Shown here in pieces: positions 15,409 through 23,499 of a DNA stretch of 46,763 bases (the first letter of the stretch is position 1; each line of letters opens with the position of its first letter). The DNA is taken from positions 1 through 46,763 of the IMG/VR virus record IMGVR_UViG_3300042564_006056; one strand, given 5' to 3'. The notes beneath the pieces were generated by a model. That model was not told the origin of the DNA. It worked only from the letters and a program-made list of their open reading frames with translations, and did not search any database. The position numbers and the translations under genes were made by a program. Source of the DNA: a virus.

Positions 15409-15611
15409 TTACTTATCATATTTTTAAATGCTTCTTCTGTTGAACTAGCATAACTTATTTTAACAGGTGCGCCATTTGGTTTATGTGTTAAACCGTTCCA
15501 ATATTCCTTTTGATCTTCTCTATAAATGCATGCCCACTGTTTATCTTCATCTCTAAATGGAGAGAAATGAAATACATAATGATAAACGTTTACATCTTTA
15601 TGATTTTGCAT
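15405..15611 (-). CDS. hypothetical protein, 68 aa
   Basis: A small protein rich in aromatic residues in its N-terminal half (VYHYVFHFSPFRDEDKQW...) and with a helical end (STEEAFKNMISK). Its stop overlaps the start of the ATP-grasp gene (ATGA), so the two are translationally coupled and may work together. Its start lies inside the 3' end of the thymidylate-synthase-fold gene. No motif recognised. Confidence 0.6.
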   Translation of the reverse strand: MQNHKDVNVYHYVFHFSPFRDEDKQWACIYREDQKEYWNGLTHKPNGAPVKISYASSTEEAFKNMISK

Positions 15612-16494
15612 CTTCTGTTTTATTTATATATTTATAAGAATTTACTGATATCCAATCCAAAAGTTTATCATTATATGTGTTTTTGTTCTTATCACTTAAC
15701 ATATCCATTATTTCTCTTAATTCACATTCAGGTCTTCCATCTTTATCTACAAGATTAGTTCTTAATGTTGGCATTTCCATTTGATCAAAACTGTGCTTAA
15801 GCATTTCTTCAACTAAACCAAAGTGTCTTTCGTATAAATGAATAGAGTGTACAATATGTGTATATTTACCTAATCTTAATTTAGGATAATAATCTCGTAA
15901 GTGATTTAACATTTGCTGTTGTAAAACTGTAAAGAATGCCACATCAGTAGGGGTACCTAAAATAAGATCATTAGATCTCATATCAACAGTTAAGTTAAGT
16001 TCATCATTTCTTATTTGAAATACTGCATTAAGAGTACAAACAAAGTCTGTATTATCTAGGTACTGATGATTAGGTTTATTAAAGTGAAGTATTGCTTGAC
16101 GTGTATCTTTATCACTTATTAATGAATTTAAAGCCCATTGCCATTGTGTATGACCATGTTCATTTCTTTCAACAAAAATAAGATTACCGTAAGCAGAATT
16201 TACAGTACCATTACCTTGATCTAATTTTGACCAAAATTTTGAGTATTTTGAAATAAACTCAATATCATTACGGCCACAAAAGTACCAAATTAATTCGCCT
16301 GCAATGTAATTAAATTGACTGCTTCTCTTTTCATTTTCATAAAGAGAAAATTTAGGATCAAATACTAATGCAACATTACTTATTTCTTTAACAAGCTGTC
16401 CTCTTGGCGAAGATACATAATCAGGATTTGCATAACAACCACCTAGCACCTTTCTATAAACATCGGCGAATGTATCGCCTTCATATACTCTCAT
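15598..16494 (-). CDS. thymidylate-synthase-fold enzyme, possible dCMP (hydroxy)methylase
   Basis: The 298-residue protein has the thymidylate synthase fold: catalytic Cys153 in DFVCTLNAVFQI, then MRSNDLILGTPTDVAFF and HSIHLYERH. In thymidylate synthases the PFNIA motif has Asn contacting dUMP; here it is T-P-T-D184-V-A. T4 dCMP hydroxymethylase (gp42) also has Asp at this position, so dCMP is a plausible substrate. I use ATG at 16494, because the longer frame to 16518 needs a TTG start. It overlaps a 56-aa gene by 14 bases and neighbours two nucleotide kinases. Confidence 0.8.
   Translation of the reverse strand: MRVYEGDTFADVYRKVLGGCYANPDYVSSPRGQLVKEISNVALVFDPKFSLYENEKRSSQFNYIAGELIWYFCGRNDIEFISKYSKFWSKLDQGNGTVNSAYGNLIFVERNEHGHTQWQWALNSLISDKDTRQAILHFNKPNHQYLDNTDFVCTLNAVFQIRNDELNLTVDMRSNDLILGTPTDVAFFTVLQQQMLNHLRDYYPKLRLGKYTHIVHSIHLYERHFGLVEEMLKHSFDQMEMPTLRTNLVDKDGRPECELREIMDMLSDKNKNTYNDKLLDWISVNSYKYINKTEDAKS
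15619..15632 (-). promoter_or_regulatory. variant of the 14-bp upstream motif
   Basis: Minus strand AATATATAAATAAA, one base different from the three perfect copies, here containing TATAAATA exactly as in the T4 late promoter. It lies seven bases before the start of the 68-residue gene and inside the 3' end of the preceding gene. Confidence 0.35.
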
Positions 16495-16651
16495 CTTTTT
16501 TCTGTTTAATGTTATCAAATGCGGTTTTTGTTAAAAATGTATAATCTTTATACTTATAAGGATCTTCCATTTCTAACCTTTTTATTTCTGTAAAAAGTTC
16601 ATCTTTAAGATTAAGTGAAATAGCTTCATATAGGATATCTTCAACTTCCAT
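16481..16651 (-). CDS. small hypothetical protein, 56 aa
   Basis: An ATG at 16651 opens a 56-codon frame (MEVEDILYEAISLNLKDEL...) ending in TGA at 16481, filling the otherwise empty space between the kinase and the thymidylate-synthase-fold gene. It is charged and likely helical. The spacing, two bases from the kinase stop and a 14-base overlap with the next start, is typical of this genome's real genes. No homology is claimed. Confidence 0.55.
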   Translation of the reverse strand: MEVEDILYEAISLNLKDELFTEIKRLEMEDPYKYKDYTFLTKTAFDNIKQKKDESI

Positions 16652-16653
16652 TA

Positions 16654-17211
16654 TTAAAAAATATTTTTTTCTCTTAGAAAATCCATGATTATATCATTAA
16701 CACCAGTAATGCTCATAGACCCTATATTTATCAGAATTTTATTTTTTATATTACTCTTTCTATGAGCAGTTGTAAAAAGATCAACTTCTCTTTGTATGTC
16801 CTCTAATTTAGAAGAATGTGATAATCCATCATCTCTTTTTTGTATTATATTAGGATCACCAACAAGAGTGATTAAATAAAGCTTATCTTTAAGATCATTA
16901 ACGTATTCTTTTTCAATGTCAAAAATGTAATCACCCGAATAATCTCTATACAGCGGAGAGTAAACAGTTTCACCTAAATGGGAACGATTAAAGATTAAAC
17001 TTATTTCACTATCTTTTAATCCTATCATCATCTTAAACATGTCATCATACATTTTAGCAGAATAGCTTTTATAAAAATCTGCACTCTTAAATGGAAGAGT
17101 TGAGTAATGAAGTGTTTGGAATGTTAAATGCGGTTGTCTTTTTATAATAAGTTTTTGTTGAGTATCCTTTCCAACATTATCAATTCCTTCTATGATGATA
17201 AATTTATTCAT
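16654..17211 (-). CDS. thymidylate-kinase-like nucleotide kinase
   Basis: The 185-residue P-loop kinase begins FIIIEGIDNVGKDTQQK, with Walker A at residues 9-16 in the thymidylate kinase form (EGxDxxGKxT), and has FNRSHLGETVYSPLYR as the DRY-like substrate motif with Arg. The lid region carries QKRDDGLSHSS. Kinases of this kind phosphorylate dTMP or related monophosphates. It is ten bases from the guanylate-kinase-like gene, so the two may feed dNDP synthesis from the products of the thymidylate-synthase-fold enzyme; this pairing is inference. Confidence 0.8.
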   Translation of the reverse strand: MNKFIIIEGIDNVGKDTQQKLIIKRQPHLTFQTLHYSTLPFKSADFYKSYSAKMYDDMFKMMIGLKDSEISLIFNRSHLGETVYSPLYRDYSGDYIFDIEKEYVNDLKDKLYLITLVGDPNIIQKRDDGLSHSSKLEDIQREVDLFTTAHRKSNIKNKILINIGSMSITGVNDIIMDFLREKNIF

Positions 17212-17221
17212 TTTTATTTAA

Positions 17222-17701
17222 TTATAAAAAAGGTTGTGTTATTCTGAAATCAAAATCGGTAAAATCTTTAAAGTCTTTTTCATCTGCCTTAAGTCTTCTA
17301 TCAATTGTATCACCTGGCATATTACCTCTAGCTAAAAGTCTTTCACTTCTTGTTAAAACAGGTATGTCAAGATAAAAAATTGAGCATTCTTTTCTATCGG
17401 TTAATTGAATTTGTGATATGGCATTAGGAGATAAGACAAAGAGATTACATGTTCTCCACTGCACATTTGATATTCCATAATACCATCCATTAAAATTAGA
17501 AAAAATGTACATGTGATTTTTATACACTGCATTTTGAAATTCAGCTTCTTCTACAAAATGATAATCATGACCTTCTATTTCGTCTTCTCTTTTTGGACGT
17601 GTTGTATAAGGAACGGCAAAATTAAATCCTGCACTTTGCATTTTTTTTCTAAAATGGTCCTTCCCTGAAGCAGAAGGACCACATATTATAATTTTACTCA
17701 T
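17222..17701 (-). CDS. guanylate-kinase-like nucleotide kinase
   Basis: I use the ATG at 17701 (MSKIIICGPSASGKDHFRKK), because the longer frame would add six residues inside the preceding gene. The P-loop GPSASGKD is followed by the GMP-binding block TTRPKREDEIEGHDYHFV, which is diagnostic of guanylate kinases. At 159 residues it is shorter than bacterial GMP kinases (about 200). In T4 the dNMP kinase gp1 phosphorylates hydroxymethyl-dCMP, dTMP and dGMP; here separate kinases might do so. It overlaps the 75-aa gene by eight bases. Confidence 0.82.
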   Translation of the reverse strand: MSKIIICGPSASGKDHFRKKMQSAGFNFAVPYTTRPKREDEIEGHDYHFVEEAEFQNAVYKNHMYIFSNFNGWYYGISNVQWRTCNLFVLSPNAISQIQLTDRKECSIFYLDIPVLTRSERLLARGNMPGDTIDRRLKADEKDFKDFTDFDFRITQPFL

Positions 17702-17921
17702 TCGGTGTAGTAGTTTCAAAAGTTTCTTCTAAACAATTTATACAATCTATTGCTTCGGCAAGTAATTTTGTTTGCTCTACCATTTCATCTATTATTTGTG
17801 GATGTTCACCTATGCCAACTGGGTTTGTTAAGTAAACTGAAATAATTGCTAATGCCTTTTGGCGTTGTGCTTCAAAATGAGCCTTTAGAGCTCCGTAAAG
17901 AATATTTTTCATTTTAGTCAA
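17694..17921 (-). CDS. small phage protein, 75 aa
   Basis: A 75-residue acidic helical protein with a central VYLTNPVGIGEHPQIIDEM, flanked by two helices (ALKAHFEAQRQKAL and TKLLAEAIDCINCLEETF). The NPVGIGEHP loop is a pattern I recall from several T4-like and other phages, but I know no experimental function. Start is MTKMKN; the fourth residue is another Met. It overlaps both neighbours and is probably coupled to the kinases. Confidence 0.7.
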   Translation of the reverse strand: MTKMKNILYGALKAHFEAQRQKALAIISVYLTNPVGIGEHPQIIDEMVEQTKLLAEAIDCINCLEETFETTTPNE

Positions 17922-18141
17922 TTAAAAGTTTTGTATAATCGTAAGAATGTTTAATTTTTTCGTTAAAGAATTTTCCTTGTGATTCTGCTTTACAAAGTGA
18001 TTCATAAACATCAGGGCTTACATTATTATATTCATAAATTGCCCCTGAATTAAATTCTACTTTAAGAGAGTTAGACATAAAATTATAAATGTACTTTCTA
18101 ATAGTAGAAGATTCTACGGTTGTTTGTTGTTCTCTAATCAT
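17914..18141 (-). CDS. KTSC-domain protein
   Basis: The 75-residue protein matches the small KTSC domain: VESSTIRKYIYNFMSNSLKV, FNSGAIYEYNNVSPDVYESL, then KAESQGKFFNEKIKHSYDY. KTSC proteins occur in phages and bacteria without an assigned function, and may be nucleic-acid binding. It lies between gp52 and the nucleotide enzymes and overlaps the next gene by eight bases. Confidence 0.75.
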   Translation of the reverse strand: MIREQQTTVESSTIRKYIYNFMSNSLKVEFNSGAIYEYNNVSPDVYESLCKAESQGKFFNEKIKHSYDYTKLLID

Positions 18142-18161
18142 ACTTTTTATTTTTATATGGT

Positions 18162-19505
18162 TTATTTAATCATTTGTTTTAAAGTAGTAAGATCTTTCAT
18201 ATACATATCTTTGTGGTCTGTTAATTTAACAGCTTCCAACTCAGATTCTTTATCACCTCTTTCCTTTAAAAGATCGTGAAATCTTTCGCTTGTTAGTGAA
18301 TGTATTGGCATGTTAAGAAGATAGTTATATGAACCATCAAATTCATCATACTTTTTACCTTTTAGATAAGATACTATTTCAGATTTAGGTACATTATTTA
18401 CTTTTAGAGTACCTTCAATTATTTCTTTAATAAATCTTGCTTTATTTGTAATAAGACTTAATTCGCGACTTAATTTATTTATGATAAACTCCTTTCTCTT
18501 AATATAAAATCCTAGCCTTACATTTACAAAATGCGTAACAATGTCTTCTGCCTTTTCAAATATTTTAAGACTACCTGTTTCGTCTATTGTTGTAAGATTT
18601 TCAGTTTCTTGTGTTTCTAATTTAAGAAGGTTAGAAAGTTTATCTTTTGTTAAATAACTCTTAAGTACATCTCTTTGAAATTTAAGTACATATTGTATTT
18701 TATCAGCAGAATTATCATCATAGGATACAATAATCTTTTTTTCAATTAAATTATTTAAGTGTTCTTCATACTTTTCATATGTAAAAGAAGGAGGAATTTC
18801 TGTAACCTTAACGGTTGTGGTATTTACTACTTCGTAAGATCCACTTATTTTCCATGTTTTAGGATTGCCTTGATCTCTTGTAAATGTACCGCTAAATTCA
18901 CTTATCCAAGGTGTAAGTGTTTTAATCCTTTCATCTTTTAATGAAGCTATACATGCGTCAATAACATCTTTAGGATTTCTGTTTAAAATATTTGTTGCAA
19001 AACCAACAGCAATACCTGAAGTACCGTTTAAGATAACTGTAGGTACAATAGGTAAAAAATACTCAGGCTCAATTTCTTCACCTTCCTCAATTTTGTTTGT
19101 TAAGAGTTCAAAATCTTTATAAATAAGTCTAAAATTAGGATGTAATTTTGCACTAATATAACGAGGAGCACCGGCAGAAGGAGATCTTAACGATCCAAAT
19201 TGTCCTATGCCGTCCAAAAGAGGTAATGAGTTTTTAAACTTTTGAGCCATACCTACCATTGATGATTCTAAACTTGAATTGCCATGATGATAATATGCCT
19301 GTGCTGCAACCATACCTGCAAGTTGAAAAAGTTTCATAGGTTTTTCATTACCACCTTTCCATATTTTATTTGCAACATGTACAATTTTTCTCTGTGTAGG
19401 TTTAAGACCATCAATACAGTGTGGAATTGCACGATTTGTAACTACATATTTAGCATATTCCAAATATTCAGTGTCAAAGAAGTCTGTTACTGTTCTCGAT
19501 CTCAT
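18162..19505 (-). CDS. 52: type II DNA topoisomerase, cleavage subunit (T4 gp52-like)
   Basis: The 447-residue protein has the length of T4 gp52 and the ParC/GyrA breakage-reunion layout: HCIDGLKPTQRKIVH near residue 30, YHHGNSSLESSMVGMAQ, and the active-site tyrosine Tyr116 in SAGAPRYISAKL. Then come the LPIVPTVILNGTSGIAVGFATN block and the coiled-coil tower region. It overlaps the stop of the ATPase subunit by one base, as expected for equal production. Together they form the phage topoisomerase used for origin initiation and relaxation in T4. Confidence 0.95.
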   Translation of the reverse strand: MRSRTVTDFFDTEYLEYAKYVVTNRAIPHCIDGLKPTQRKIVHVANKIWKGGNEKPMKLFQLAGMVAAQAYYHHGNSSLESSMVGMAQKFKNSLPLLDGIGQFGSLRSPSAGAPRYISAKLHPNFRLIYKDFELLTNKIEEGEEIEPEYFLPIVPTVILNGTSGIAVGFATNILNRNPKDVIDACIASLKDERIKTLTPWISEFSGTFTRDQGNPKTWKISGSYEVVNTTTVKVTEIPPSFTYEKYEEHLNNLIEKKIIVSYDDNSADKIQYVLKFQRDVLKSYLTKDKLSNLLKLETQETENLTTIDETGSLKIFEKAEDIVTHFVNVRLGFYIKRKEFIINKLSRELSLITNKARFIKEIIEGTLKVNNVPKSEIVSYLKGKKYDEFDGSYNYLLNMPIHSLTSERFHDLLKERGDKESELEAVKLTDHKDMYMKDLTTLKQMIK

Positions 19506-21382
19506 TAAAATAGCGATTTAGAATTTTTTATAATTATTATCTCTTCTCCTAATATTTTCTTTTTTCTAGGTTCTGAATCTTTTGAAAACCATATCTCTAA
19601 AGTATCAAAAAAGCCTTTATCACGAGAAAGTACAAATGTATTAGGATTTTTTATTATTTCTTTATACTCTTCATCTTCTAATGCAGCAAGTCCTTTCTTA
19701 TATTCAATATTCCATTGGTTAAGATTCTTTTGTTTAGACTCCCACTGTTTATAATCAGCATCGGTATAAAAACTAAGTGTTTCTTTACCTTTCTTTGCAA
19801 CCATAAGAGGAGTTTCAACTTTAAGAACTATCCCTTTATCAAAAAGTTCTGGCCAATACTTACCTAAAAAATTAATCATAAGTGCAGAAATTGAATTGCC
19901 ATCAACATCGGCATCAGTATAGAGAAGAATTTTACCATACCTAAGATCATTAGGTTCATGCCCTATCTTAAGTCCTAATGCAGCCATAAGATCTTGTACT
20001 TCTTTATTTTGTACAACCTTTGAATCAGGTATTTCTCTAACATTTATAAATTTTCCTCTAAGTGGAAATGCTCCTTGTAATTCAGGATCACGGTACCTAC
20101 GAAATGCACTTGATGCAGAATCACCTTCAAAAATGGCAAGAGTACAGCTTTTTCTATCACCTCTCTTTTTTGCATCTATAAGTTTAAGTACTTTAGATTT
20201 ATCAAGGTCTTTATTTAGCTTTCTAAGTTTAGCTCTTTCATCAGCTGCTTGCTTTTTCTCAATCCAATCTAAAACAGATTGTATAATTTCAGATGTAAAT
20301 ATTTGGTTAAGTATTTTATCTGAAAGAGTATGATAGGAACCGTAATCCTTTGCCTCTGTTATTAGCTTTTCCTTTGTTTGCGAAGAAAAAGCAGGATTTA
20401 TAATTGTACAATCAATAAATAAGAATAAGTGTCTTTTTAACTCTGAAGGCTTTATATCATATTTATATTTACTCTTAATCTTATCACGAAGAAATTGTGT
20501 AATTTGCCACGATAAACCATTTACATGTGTACCCCCATCTTTTGTTTCAACAGAGTTTACAAATGATATTGCATTAAATCCACTTTGTGAATGACCTATA
20601 CCAATTTTCCAATTTTCGGACTGTTCGTAAAAAACAGGATTAACATAAAGTTCAGCATATTCCTTAAATGATCTAAACGATATTTCTTCGCTATTAAGTG
20701 TTATCTTAATTTTAGGATTACATGCTGCAATGTCTATAAGTCTCTTTTTTAGCATTATCATTGATGACTCATCAATACCGCTTAATCCAAATTTTTGAAA
20801 ATCAGCAATATAACTTATCCTAGTAAAGCCTGTTTTTCCCTTGCCTATTGTAGGTTCACTGCGATTTGACATATTATCAGTAAAAACTTGTTCAAAGGTT
20901 TTTTTACCATCGCATGTCTCAATCTTAAATTCTTTACTAAAAATATTGGTTAATGTACTACCTACACCATTTGTACCTACAACAGTACGATCTTCAGTAT
21001 CATCAAAATTTGAACCTGTTTTAAGATTTGAAAAAATCATTTCAGGTACCCATTCATCATACTCTTTATGTATTTGTACAGGTATACCACCATTATCATA
21101 AATACTTATCTTTCCTGTTTTTGTATCTACTGTAACATCTATTTTATTAAGATTTTGATTTCTTTTATGTTCGTCTACAGAATTAGATACAATTTCATCA
21201 AACAGTTTTAAGAAACCAGGATTATATGTTATTTCCTTTAATTCAAATTTTGAACCTTTCCCGGTAGGAATAAAGAGTTCTTCTGTATGAGGTTTTATTG
21301 AACCTATGTACATACCTGGACGTAAAAGTACATGTTCAGTGTCAGATAATTTTTGGTACTTTTTTTCTATACTAACAGACAT
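19505..21382 (-). CDS. 39: type II DNA topoisomerase, ATPase/Toprim subunit (T4 gp39 plus gp60)
   Basis: The 625-residue protein joins a GHKL ATPase and a Toprim domain. ATPase motifs: LFDEIVSNSVDEH, IYDNGGIPV, VVGTNGVGSTLTNIFS. Toprim: EGDSA near residue 420 and DADVDG near residue 490. In T4 this chain is split between genes 39 and 60; here it is a single frame. It heads the operon with gp52 after a 150-base leader holding a terminator and a conserved element. The product cleaves and reseals duplex DNA using ATP. Confidence 0.95.
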   Translation of the reverse strand: MSVSIEKKYQKLSDTEHVLLRPGMYIGSIKPHTEELFIPTGKGSKFELKEITYNPGFLKLFDEIVSNSVDEHKRNQNLNKIDVTVDTKTGKISIYDNGGIPVQIHKEYDEWVPEMIFSNLKTGSNFDDTEDRTVVGTNGVGSTLTNIFSKEFKIETCDGKKTFEQVFTDNMSNRSEPTIGKGKTGFTRISYIADFQKFGLSGIDESSMIMLKKRLIDIAACNPKIKITLNSEEISFRSFKEYAELYVNPVFYEQSENWKIGIGHSQSGFNAISFVNSVETKDGGTHVNGLSWQITQFLRDKIKSKYKYDIKPSELKRHLFLFIDCTIINPAFSSQTKEKLITEAKDYGSYHTLSDKILNQIFTSEIIQSVLDWIEKKQAADERAKLRKLNKDLDKSKVLKLIDAKKRGDRKSCTLAIFEGDSASSAFRRYRDPELQGAFPLRGKFINVREIPDSKVVQNKEVQDLMAALGLKIGHEPNDLRYGKILLYTDADVDGNSISALMINFLGKYWPELFDKGIVLKVETPLMVAKKGKETLSFYTDADYKQWESKQKNLNQWNIEYKKGLAALEDEEYKEIIKNPNTFVLSRDKGFFDTLEIWFSKDSEPRKKKILGEEIIIIKNSKSLF

Positions 21383-21419
21383 CTTTTATTTTTTATATTG
21401 TATAACTCTGTTTTGTTTA

Positions 21420-21475
21420 ATAATATAAATATAATACAATTTATTGGGAAATTAAAATTTTTTAAGAACTTTTTT
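21420..21475 (-). promoter_or_regulatory. conserved intergenic element, copy B
   Basis: Closely related to 14401-14454: the AAGTTC, AAAATTTT, CCCAAT and TTATATTTATA blocks are in the same order and spacing. It lies 38 bases before the topoisomerase operon and immediately after a terminator, as expected for a promoter that restarts transcription. It is a candidate middle or delayed-early phage promoter. Confidence 0.6.
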
Positions 21476-21509
21476 TAAAAAAAAAATAGGAGACATAAAG
21501 CCTCCTATT
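21475..21509 (-). terminator. rho-independent terminator after the three tagged genes
   Basis: The minus strand reads AATAGGAG, a 9-base loop, CTCCTATT and a long T-run. It ends the operon running from the exonuclease gene (23.4 kb) through the tagged proteins. Confidence 0.85.
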
Positions 21510-21533
21510 ATAAATACTAAATTTTATTTTAAG

Positions 21534-21866
21534 TTATTGATTTGTCCAAAGTGTTAAAAACTTCTTATCTGCATTAGGGTGTGTATACTCAGATCCTTTC
21601 TTTAATTGATCTGCATTCATTCCACCACCTTTCCATACTCCATGATTATTACGAACCATATTTGTAGTGGTAGGTTGAGCATCCGTATGATTACTTGTAC
21701 CTACTACAGCTATATCTACTGTTCTGCCTCTATCATTAACTATTACTCCGTAAAGTGCAGGAGTTCTTTCAACTGTTTTTGGATTTGACCAACGGACAAG
21801 ATCACCTTCTTTAAATGTTCCAACTGCTTCGTTTAAAAAACTTTCAAATGTGTGTATGTGTTTCAT
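21534..21866 (-). CDS. tagged small protein, SH3-like barrel candidate
   Basis: The 110-residue protein begins MKHIHTFESFLNEAV, matching the T4 capsid-targeting layout with L-N-E/A as the cleavage point. The remaining 97 residues look like a small beta barrel (GDLVRWSNPKT, ALYGVIVNDRGRTVDIAVVG) with an aromatic C-terminus. It could be a nucleic-acid or peptide binding internal protein, but this is inference. It is the last gene of an operon closed by a terminator, and the third of three tagged genes in a row. Confidence 0.65.
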   Translation of the reverse strand: MKHIHTFESFLNEAVGTFKEGDLVRWSNPKTVERTPALYGVIVNDRGRTVDIAVVGTSNHTDAQPTTTNMVRNNHGVWKGGGMNADQLKKGSEYTHPNADKKFLTLWTNQ

Positions 21867-21882
21867 CGTGTATTTTTATTTA

Positions 21883-22293
21883 TCAATTTACTGGTACTGT
21901 TAAAACATAACATTTATATTCTGCGTCAGAATCTTTGTTTAAAAGAATTGCCGGTACTCCATTGAATCTTCCAATTTGATAAGAGTCCCAAAACTCGATT
22001 TCAACGCCACCATCACCCTTTTTCATTAGCGGGCCTGGCATATCCCAAAAACCCTTTGGTTGATTGTCGGATGCCCAAGATAGATTCATATCAAGAATTG
22101 AATTTACTTTTACAAAACGATTGTAGCGATTGATGCTTTTGACTGCTGAATCCAATGCGGATTCTTCTTTTTTAAGTTCGTTGCCTTTCATTAATGATTT
22201 TAATGTATTAGCAGCTGGCTCAGCTGGGAGATAAAGACCTTCGTCATATCTCTTTTCGTTTACAAAGCTTTCAAATGTTTTAAGGTGTTTCAT
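21883..22293 (-). CDS. tagged hypothetical protein, 136 aa
   Basis: The N-terminus is MKHLKTFESFVNEKRY; the cleavage-site position has V-N-E followed by K, a weaker fit to (L/I)-x-E than its neighbours. The body is mixed alpha and beta with a hydrophobic core strand (VPAILLNKDSDAEYKCYVLTVP) at the C-terminus. No catalytic motif. It lies between two other tagged genes, 17 bases from each, so it looks like one of a tandem family sharing the tag but not the cargo. Confidence 0.65.
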   Translation of the reverse strand: MKHLKTFESFVNEKRYDEGLYLPAEPAANTLKSLMKGNELKKEESALDSAVKSINRYNRFVKVNSILDMNLSWASDNQPKGFWDMPGPLMKKGDGGVEIEFWDSYQIGRFNGVPAILLNKDSDAEYKCYVLTVPVN

Positions 22294-22310
22294 TTATCTA
22301 ATTTTTTTTG

Positions 22311-22619
22311 TTACCCTTCTGTGACATCGAATTTAGTTCTCCCAGTAAGGAACGTCATTATTTCAGCGTATGAAGTAGACTCTGGCCGTTCAGGCTTTCC
22401 TGAACTATTAATTTCCTTTTTCTTAAAGTCTACTGTGATAGTGAAACTTTTTGAAGATGGCTCAATTACAACAGTATTGCCTTCCACCTTTGCTGATAGC
22501 GATTTAGGCTTAAGGAAAGAAGCAAAGTGTGCTTGATTCTTGCTCAAAAAATCTGCTATGCTTTGAGGCGTTTCATTTGCCTCATTCAAGAAGCTTTCAA
22601 ATGTTTGTATGTGTTTCAT
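22311..22619 (-). CDS. tagged hypothetical protein, 102 aa
   Basis: It begins MKHIQTFESFLNEANET, an ideal tag with L-N-E/A. The body (residues 15-102) has SIADFLSKNQAHFASFLKPK, then strands NTVVIEPSSKSFTITVDF, suggesting a small beta-alpha domain. It follows the exonuclease gene by 12 bases and shares an operon with it. The first 40 coding bases are visibly similar to those of the other tagged genes, so the tag is also a DNA repeat. Function unknown. Confidence 0.65.
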   Translation of the reverse strand: MKHIQTFESFLNEANETPQSIADFLSKNQAHFASFLKPKSLSAKVEGNTVVIEPSSKSFTITVDFKKKEINSSGKPERPESTSYAEIMTFLTGRTKFDVTEG

Positions 22620-22631
22620 TTTTTACTTTTT

Positions 22632-23423
22632 TTATATATATTCTTGTCTACACCTGTCAAGAAGTTTCTTTACTATGATCTTGGTATCTTTTGAAAACTC
22701 ACCCTTATCATACATCCATTCAATATAGTTCTTATCCTTTTCAAAAACCCTTCTAAATGAAACTCCTTTCCATTTGCCGAAGTTAAATACTATTTCTCTT
22801 TTACCATCAACTTCTGCAAATTTAAGTTTACCGCTAATATCAACCATGTCTTTTCTGCTTTCATTTACAAATGAATCAAGTTCTTCAACAGTATTAGGTA
22901 GTTCATAAATTTCTCTTTGCTTATCAAAGATTTCAATTGTAGCAAGTATATCGTTTTCAGCACGGTGAGCACCTTCAAGTTCTTTACCTGTTAATCTTTT
23001 GTAAACAGATTCAAGATTTCTAGGTTCATATTTTGTGTAAATAAGGAAAGGGTCTATTACTGAACGATCTCTATATTCAAATACTACTCCAGCCCTTAAG
23101 AACTCTTGGACTAGCATAGGAATATCAAAGTAGAGTATATTATAACCTCCAAGATGTGAATCGCCTATAAAGGAGATTATTTCACTTGCAATAAATCCAA
23201 AACCATCTTGATCTTCTAGGTCTTGTTTTGATATTCCATGTTTAGCAAATGCTTCAGGTTTAATCTCTATGTCAGATCCTGGATTTACCAATGAATAAAA
23301 TTTGCTTATAATGTTACCTTTTAGATCTGTCTTAACTAAACAGATTTCAATTATTCTATCAGTTACTGTGTTAACCCCTGTAGTTTCTAAATCTAACCAA
23401 ACAATACTTTTTTCTTTTTCCAT
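22632..23423 (-). CDS. DnaQ-like 3'-5' exonuclease with C-terminal ExoX-like domain
   Basis: The 263-residue protein has the DEDD exonuclease motifs: VWLDLETTGV (D11 and E13), GYNILYFDIPML (Exo II) and HRAENDILATIEIF (Exo III with His, DEDDh type). After residue 205 a second small domain reads FNFGKWKGVSFRRVFEKD, YIEWMYDKGEFS, the pattern of the ExoX-like C-terminal region. It may proofread or degrade DNA or RNA 3' ends. It is the promoter-proximal gene of the operon with the tagged proteins; an AT-rich 76-base gap separates it from the tape-measure gene. Confidence 0.85.
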   Translation of the reverse strand: MEKEKSIVWLDLETTGVNTVTDRIIEICLVKTDLKGNIISKFYSLVNPGSDIEIKPEAFAKHGISKQDLEDQDGFGFIASEIISFIGDSHLGGYNILYFDIPMLVQEFLRAGVVFEYRDRSVIDPFLIYTKYEPRNLESVYKRLTGKELEGAHRAENDILATIEIFDKQREIYELPNTVEELDSFVNESRKDMVDISGKLKFAEVDGKREIVFNFGKWKGVSFRRVFEKDKNYIEWMYDKGEFSKDTKIIVKKLLDRCRQEYI

Positions 23424-23499
23424 AATTAATTATACTTTTCTTTCGTGAAACAGATAATTTTATATTGAAAAAAATAAAATTTGTTTTAAGATTTGTGGA

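Noticed and set aside
16495-16518. Longer start for the thymidylate-synthase-fold gene
   Set aside because: It needs a TTG codon and overlaps more of the 56-aa gene; the ATG at 16494 begins exactly at MRVYEGDTF.
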